Source: Ovis canadensis (Eukaryota; Chordata; Mammalia; Artiodactyla; Bovidae). From it: 64,000 bases of DNA. Location of the stretch: assembly GCF_042477335.2 (NCBI RefSeq), contig NC_091246.1, positions 112,435,001 to 112,499,000 of the forward strand. Direction: 5' to 3'. Below, one piece after another: positions 58,235 through 64,000 of this stretch. Positions within the stretch are counted from its first letter, which is position 1. Each line of letters opens with the position of its first letter. The translations under genes were made by a program, and so were the position numbers. The notes under the pieces are model-generated. The model was not told the origin of the DNA and ran no database searches. It saw only the letters and a list, made by a program, of their open reading frames with translations.

Positions 58235-59480
58235 ATTTCATCCGTCTTTTATATTGGAGTAGAGTTGGTCTCCAACGTTGTTTCTCCTAGGTGTACAGGA
58301 ACTTGATTTTGGTATACAGACACATACATTATTGTTTTGGGAGTTCTAATTCCCACATATGTATTACAACAAGTTTAGCAGAGTTCTGTTTGCAATTTGG
58401 TAGGTCCTTTGTGATTATCTGTTGGATATGTGTTACTTTGCATAGGTTTATCTTTTTTAAATCAGTTTGGTTTTCCATGCCTGTTAAGTTTGTTCTGTTT
58501 TGTAAATCAGGTCATTTGTCTGAATTCATAAAGTGCATGGTCCAGTGCTGTTTCGACAGTAGTCTTTGTCTGGCTTCACCAAGCTTGGCACTGTCCTGGT
58601 CTATTCATGCTATGTCTGTTTTACAGCTGAGTAGTGTCCCAGTGAGTAGTTGTACCATGAAGTCTTTGTTTTCCTCTGGGTGGACAGTCTGGTGGATTCT
58701 GTCTTGAGTGTTTTCAATAGCAGTGCTGAGAAAATGGGGTGAAAACGTCATTTCCGATGATGACTCTCTCTGGGTACCAGCACAGGAGTGGAGATCCGGA
58801 TCCTGAACCTGCGTCTAGCTTTGGAAAGAAACTCCATGCTCTTGTCATTGCGGCTGCACCCGTTTCCATCCCCCTGGAATAGAGGGTGAGTCCCCTCCCC
58901 GTGTCAGAGGGCCACGCTGGCCTGCCCGTGTGAGATGACACGTCACTGGACTTCGGATTTGCCTTCCTCTCATAGTGAATATTGCTGGGCATGTTTTCAT
59001 GGGCCTTTTGGTCATGTGTATGCTTCCTTTGGGAAATTTTGATTTCTGTACATACACACGTCTATATTCATGTATTTTTTACAGAGCAGCAATAGTTACG
59101 TATGTATATGTCAATCCCAATCTCTAAATTCCTCCCACCCGCCTCCATTCCCCCTTGGTATCCATACCCGTGTTCTCCACCTGTTCCTATTTCAGGTTGG
59201 AACTAAGGTTATCTATATAATTTTTTAGCTCTCCCATGCACACGTTAGTATGGCATTCGTGTTCTGACTTTCTTCGCTCATTATATGACAGTCTCTAGGT
59301 CCATCTAAGTCTCTACAAACGGCGGTTTCATTCCTGACCATCTTTCAGTCTGTGCGCTTCTCCACTGGTTGGCTCTGCAGTTTCCCGTGGCCTGGGTGAG
59401 TGTGCAGCCTTCTAAGAAGGATTTCTGTGATCATACTCGTAACTCTGGTGACAGAAATGCTCGTTTGCTTTCAAGGCTGA
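58235..59480 (-). mobile_element. Diverged L1 3' ends (probably two pieces)
   Basis: The antisense pattern ttatattggagtagagttggtctcc to ggcatgttttcatgggcc occupies 58235-59050 and parallels 53760-54830. A second 3' UTR-like piece occupies 59050-59480. Confidence 0.6.
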
Positions 59481-60239
59481 GTGAGCCTGGTGCTGGACTC
59501 AGGAGTTATCGCTGGGGTCCTGATGAGGCGTCCACACCCGTCACTCCCCAGGGAGCAGCTCGGGGTCAGTCCCCTCCTGGTGTGGGCGGTGGGGATCACT
59601 GTGGGGCTCTGACGTGGGGCTTCCTGATTCACCTGAGGTCACTTTAGAGGACACTTGTGTGTGTAGCAGCAGATTTGGTGTCTGTTGGGAGGAGTGTGTT
59701 CAGCGTCTTATACTGAATCTTGAGCCACAGCGCGGTGCACTCAGTTCCTGAGAATGGTGATGGTTAAATGGCGCGAAGGTGCTCCCTGTGGGGTCACAGA
59801 AACCGGCGTCACGCACGTATCAGGTAAAGTGCTGGGGCGGGCGTGGTGTCGAGAGGGCCCACAACCCCCCTCCTGGGTGCACCCACCTTCCCTCTCCCCC
59901 ACACCACATCCAGGCTCTGTGTGGACGGGACTTTGCAGGTCCCGCATCTGGTGGTCCCTCGAAGCACAGGTTCTCCCGACAAGAGTTAGTGTGTGTGAAG
60001 ACGTGTGCTGAGGGTCTTGGTGCTGGGCTTGGGGATGGAGGGGCTGCTGTGCCAAGGGGTGCGGGTGGCCCCGTGAGCCCTGTCTCTGCGTGGAGTCTGA
60101 GCCTGTCCCGGCCTCCTGCACCCAGGAGAGCGTGCAGTGAAGTGACCAGTGGGTTCAGTCTGCACAGGTTCATCAAGGCTGAGAGAGACCTGGAACTGAG
60201 CATGTGCTTCACAAAACTGCAGCTCTTATTTGTTAAATA
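59481..60239. other. Unique intergenic DNA near the PALLD 3' end
   Basis: GC-rich in part. Overlapping ORFs on both strands (to 177 codons) lack domain features and are not called. Confidence 0.4.
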
Positions 60240-61914
60240 TTTATTGTTGTTAAATCCACATTACACCAGCACGACAACCCAAGTAGTAAGAGAGTACTTA
60301 TTGTTTTTATAAATACATGAAAGGTGGCAAATAATGCTGCTTAATCCCAGACCCAGCAAGTCAGCAAAATGTCACATTCGGGAACATTTGGCAAGTAAGA
60401 GAAGACATCAGTTGTAATTCTGCAAGAGAGGTCCAGGAGAGCCTTGCGTGCCAGTCTGCCCAGGCTGCGGGTACTGACACTCACACTGGGCACGCAGAGC
60501 TTGCTTGGTGTGTCTAGAAGTGGAGAGCTGTGCGTGTAAAGCAGTGAAACGGGCTACACGGGGCACACAGGTACAAAGTCATTAAAAAATGCTACATATC
60601 GAGTAACTGAGCTAAGAGAGTTTGACAGCTTTATCATAAATAATGAAAGATAAATGTGTTTTGCATAAGGAATACAGTGTGTTCTCTTCATAGCAAAGTA
60701 CCATTATCATATCATAGCAGGCCCCATTTTCTCCTGTTTAAAGTTGATTGGTTCCGACTTAAAACTGTCAAGTCTGGTCAGAACCCGCTCCGTCCAACTG
60801 ACCAGAGTCAGGGGCACTCTGGATGGCCTCGGGATGACTGGGAGCCCAGCACCTTCTTCAGTCAGAGGTCTCATGGCTGCAGGGAAGTTAAATTGTGCTC
60901 CCTCCCGCTGCGCAGGCGCCGTGCAGAACATGCATGCTGGCGCCCACCTGGCTCTAGCTCAGTCCTGTGCCCCCCAGCAGACGAGTGCCCACAGGCTGCC
61001 TCCGACCCTGACGACCTCTCCGCTCAGCCCATTACCAACTTGCTCTGTGCACCCCACCTCCAGCTCCGACCCTGCGGTGTCCCGAGAGTCCCCCACCACT
61101 GGAACCCCAACTCCCTGACTCAGGAACGGCAGCGTCGTGGACGGAATTTGAAGAGAACCGAGGGAAGCCTGGCCTCCACTGGCCCCCGCCCCCCCGCCAT
61201 CTGCGTGGACACTGTCACCGTGCGCCTCACATTTCGCCCTTCTCCCCTCTGCTCCTCCCTAGCCCCTCACCCCACACACCCCGCCTGCCGCCGTCACTTG
61301 GGTGGTCTAGATGCCCTCCGTGGAATGGTCTGTGGTCTGTTTCTGCTTTCCTCAGAGTAAGTTATGGATTTCAGCATGTAAGCTCCCTACCAAGGCAACA
61401 AAAAGGAAAAAATACATAAAGTAAAAGCTAACAATGAAGGTCTTAACTTTGACAGAAACTCAGGATGTTGCTAGGACTGCAGCAAGTGGTTCCTTCGTAC
61501 GACTCAGAAGAAAACGGTTTGCACAGACAAGGCACTTGCGTGGGTTTCTTGGTCGTGCCCTCCTGCTGTGGGGCCGCCTCCGGAAGCCCCCGCGCTCACG
61601 TGGGGTGGCAGTGCTGAGCCAGTGTTGAAGGCACTTAGGACAACACGGAGCGGGGGCGCTTTTCCGTGAGGGCTTTGGCTTTTCAGACTCCTTGAATCAC
61701 AGCGATTCCTGGAGTCTGAACTGGCTGATGAGTGTGGATTCTGCGCAAGGCGTGCGCCTACTGGCGTCGCGTGCGCAGCCTCCGCTGGTTTACAGGAAGA
61801 AAAGGAGAGCTGCGGTGCCCTTTTGTCTCTCGGAGTCGCGGTGCACTTGCGTCCCGCGGCAGGAGGCGGGTCCGGGCGGCGCCGTTTGGGTCTGTGCTCC
61901 CGCGAGGGCGCCCA
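60240..61914 (-). other. PALLD: Probable PALLD 3' UTR
   Basis: Downstream of the palladin stop, on the - strand, about 1.7 kb of mostly non-repetitive sequence runs to a canonical AATAAA on the - strand at 60245-60240. No transposon was recognised in it. The extent is inferred from the poly(A) signal alone. Earlier or later sites are possible. Confidence 0.45.
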
Positions 61915-62087
61915 TCACAGGTCCTCGCTCTCCACCAGGCCGGGGCTCAGCGCCAGAGCGGACGGGCCGGCCTCGGGCTGGAACGCCGCCCGGATGTCCA
62001 GGCCCTGGTCGGAGAGCGCGGCGTAGCGGCTGGCTGACGGCCGCACCCGCTTCGGCTTGGCGCTCGGCGGTGGCTGCTGCCACTGGG
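61915..62087 (-). CDS. PALLD: PALLD terminal coding exon
   Basis: The - strand acceptor gtcttgcag precedes 62087. The exon completes the split Thr and encodes 56 further residues, starting QWQQPPPSAKPKRVRPSASR and ending LVESEDL, with the TGA at 61917-61915. The conserved block ASRYAALSDQGLDI identifies the palladin C-terminus. The coding exon is GC-rich and lies in a CpG-rich patch of about 61750-62340. Confidence 0.96.
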
Positions 62088-62687
62088 CTGCAAGACACCC
62101 GAGCATACGCAGGTGAGGGCCGGGGAGGGGAGGGCTCTGCCGCGGGGCACAGGGCCTGTGGTGCGGCCGGGCGCCTGCTCACAGCACACCCCGCATGCCC
62201 CCGAGGAGGCCTGAGAGGCCCGCACGGCTCTGCACCTCACGCCCCTGTCACAGAGCGCGTCTGCACGGGCTGCGAAGACCGCAGGGGGAACACAAGCGAT
62301 GCAGCTCACCCGCACCTCGGTACTCACTGCAGCCTGGGGACTCCTCGGAAATGGCCACTAAGCTTCCTAGCTCCCCTTTTAAGAAATCTTCAAAGCTCAG
62401 GGGTAGGCATTCCACAGTGGTGACAGGAATTCTGAATGGACTGGGGAGGGGGTGCTGGCTGAGGTCATAGTTACTAAAGCATCTCATGGAGGTATTTCTT
62501 AATTCAGAAATCAGTTCTGAATTTTTCCTCAGGGTTTACTTGTCACAGAGTGCCTCTGTCATAGGGTGATACTGTCATAGAGGGACACTGACCTAGTATG
62601 TCAACTCAAAAGGGATGATTTTTAAGATCAGGGATGCGTGTACACAAGGTACACACACACACACAAGCCCACTGCCAAACTACTTCA

Positions 62688-62726
<39 letters not shown>

Positions 62727-63805
62727 AGCGCTCAGCCATGGGAGATACGCCCTGCAGCATCAATGGGCCCCGTTCAGCGTGGGTCCCAACGCTGTGCCGG
62801 GTCAGGACACAGGAGGAATGTTAGAGCCGGCCCCGTGCACCATGCGGTAATGAGATGGACACATCTGTGACTGTGCCTGAGCCTAGCGTTAGCTCCTAGA
62901 GGCATGGGGGGAGAAAGCACAGCTGGGGAGCCCACGCCAGAGAAACAGGCACATGCGGCACTGCGGCACGCAGCGTTTCTGAGCGATACTTGGGCACTGT
63001 TCTCCTGGCGAGGGTCACTATTACTGTCGGGAAACTACAAAGAAAGAGAAAGAGCACGGTGAAGTCTCGGCGTGGGAGGCTCTAGGGCCGTGTGGGACAG
63101 ATCAGAGTCTGCGGTGCGGACCGGGAGGCCTCGGGCGCCCAGCACAGGGAGGCACTTACTGTACACGTCGAGCCGGGCTGTGCAGGACACAATCCCGGCC
63201 TCGTTCTTGGCCGACACGGTGTACCAGCCTGCGTCGTCCTTCGTGGCGCCCTGGATGAGCAGGCACACGTAGCCGTGGTGGTCCTGGTGCATGCTGCGGG
63301 AGAGGGCCTGCTGTGAGGGCTGCGGGCTCCTCAGCAGGGCTGCGAGCCGTGGCTCACGGCACCCCGCGTGTCCCGCAGCGCTGCGGCCACTCCAGTGGGG
63401 GGGCACGGAGTGGGCACCTGCAGGCTCTGCCCTGTCACCCCCGGCAGGCGGTTACCTTCCCGTGTCTGAGGCACAGGGGAGCCCTCACAACGTCTCCACA
63501 GGTGGGGCTGGGAGGCCCGCATGGCCCCTGTACTCTTGGGTGGCCGGCTTCTCCAATCCTGGTGGGGGGTGCCCCACAGGGGTGAGCCCTGCTGCCTCAG
63601 GACCCCCAGACCCGAGGGCGGGCAGGGCCCGGCACCCACCTCACGCGGTCCGTGCTGTGAGTCAGTGACTCGTTCTCCTTCTTCCAGAATATCTGTGGTG
63701 GGGGTGCCCCCGAGACCCGGCACTCCAACCTCACGGGGTAGCCGTCCGACACGCCCGTGTTCTGCAGCTTCTCCAGAAAGACCGGCGGCTTGTGCGCTTC
63801 CTTAG
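61915..63805 (-). CDS. PALLD: PALLD (palladin), last three coding exons, partial gene
   Basis: The - strand exons 63640-63805, 63160-63293 and 61915-62087 join with GT/AG junctions and matching phases (2, then 1). Together they encode 156 full codons and end in VESEDL and a TGA. Palladin is an actin-bundling scaffold of stress fibres, focal adhesions and Z-discs. Its C-terminal Ig domains bind F-actin. The first two exons form the last I-set Ig domain, with the first Cys in LECRV, the Trp in IFWKK and the DAGWY turn. The third encodes the basic and acidic tail containing SASRYAALSDQGLDI. The rest of the gene lies beyond the right edge of the window. The gene converges on CBR4. Confidence 0.95.
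62689..62724. repeat. (AC)18 microsatellite in the last PALLD intron
   Basis: Eighteen uninterrupted AC units are present. A shorter AC run lies at 62651-62665. Perfect runs of this length are usually polymorphic. Confidence 0.97.
63160..63293 (-). CDS. PALLD: PALLD penultimate coding exon (second half of C-terminal Ig domain)
   Basis: The - strand acceptor cccgcag precedes 63293 and the strong donor gtaagt follows 63160. The exon encodes MHQDHHGY through ARLDVY, including the Ig turn DAGWYTVSAKN. The usual F-strand Cys of the D-x-G-x-Y-x-C motif is Val here, as in palladin of other mammals. It ends with the first base of a split Thr codon. Confidence 0.95.
63640..63805 (-). CDS. PALLD: PALLD third-last coding exon (first half of C-terminal Ig domain)
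   Basis: On the - strand the acceptor cttgcag precedes 63805 and the donor gtgggt follows 63640. Two bases complete an upstream codon, and the exon then reads KEAHKPPVFLEKLQ onward. It includes the Ig B-strand Cys (RLECRV) and the core Trp (IFWKK), and ends in the DRV-S linker with AG of the split Ser codon. It matches the palladin C-terminal Ig domain. Confidence 0.94.
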
Positions 63806-64000
63806 CTGCAAGACAGGAGACAGGTGTCCTGCCTGGGAGACATGGGCAGTGCCACAGAGCCCGCAGGTGCCCTCAGCAATGCGGGGAAAGAGGCCCGTCC
63901 TCTGCCAAGGGAGTCCTTCACCCGGAGGGAGCCTGTGCTCACCCCACACCTCCTCTTCCTCTGCGAGGTAGAGGCTGAGAGCCCTGCACCCGCCCCACAG

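Noticed and set aside
60656-61360. 234-codon + strand ORF in the probable PALLD 3' UTR
   Set aside because: The composition is that of GC-rich noncoding DNA (many Pro, Ser, Arg), overlapping ORFs occur in other frames, and no domain is seen.
61692-62423. 243-codon + strand ORF opposite the PALLD terminal exon
   Set aside because: It is the antisense shadow of the real palladin exon in a CpG-rich patch.
63935-63975. Possible further PALLD exon on the - strand (ag|aggaagaggag...gtgtggg|gtgagc)
   Set aside because: It would be an 18-nt microexon. I cannot confirm the reading phase or match it to palladin from the sequence alone.
1-64000. CRISPR arrays, operons, phage or toxin-antitoxin systems
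   Set aside because: The spliced genes and SINE/LINE content show mammalian DNA. The short direct repeats present are SINE parts, microsatellites or the minisatellite, without spacer organisation.

Overview
This window is mammalian nuclear DNA from a ruminant, most likely a bovid such as cattle, buffalo, sheep or goat. The evidence is about ten copies of the BovB (RTE-type) LINE, about thirty SINEs of the Bov-tA/Bov-A and CHR types, ruminant L1 3' ends and several ERV LTRs. No bacterial, phage or CRISPR feature was seen. Nearly all long open reading frames are remnants of BovB or L1 reverse transcriptases or are chance ORFs.

Two host genes can be read exon by exon. CBR4 lies on the + strand with five coding exons between 27573 and 44846. 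Its CpG-island promoter spans about 27240-27990. The exons join in phase to give a 237-residue short-chain dehydrogenase/reductase with an intact Asn107, Ser135, Tyr148, Lys152 tetrad. The last three coding exons of PALLD (palladin) lie on the - strand between 63805 and 61915. They encode the C-terminal Ig domain and the C-terminal tail, which ends at the native stop. The two genes converge, and their stop codons are 17 kb apart.

Layout: 1-27240 is intergenic DNA upstream of CBR4. It holds BovB copies (one near full length at 16482-20130 on the - strand), L1 3' ends, LTRs and SINEs separated by unique stretches. 27240-44846 is CBR4. Its introns carry SINEs, LTRs and L1s, and intron 4 holds a nested composite in which a Tigger-type DNA transposon was split by an L1 that was itself split by a 2.8-kb BovB. 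44847-61914 is the intergenic space between the genes, including the probable PALLD 3' UTR. It contains an LTR, more BovB pieces and a well-preserved 1.8-kb L1 with target-site duplication at 55745-57558. 61915-64000 is the 3' end of PALLD, with an (AC)18 microsatellite in its last intron.

CBR4 acts in mitochondrial type II fatty-acid synthesis as the NADPH-dependent subunit of 3-ketoacyl-ACP reductase, with HSD17B8 as partner. Palladin is an actin-bundling scaffold. They are neighbours with no evident shared pathway. I found no new enzymatic or defence system. The observations most worth checking are the CBR4 promoter motifs (ZNF143-type and NRF-1-type), the nested composite in intron 4, a five-unit minisatellite, and a possible unannotated - strand transcript end near 47.2 kb.
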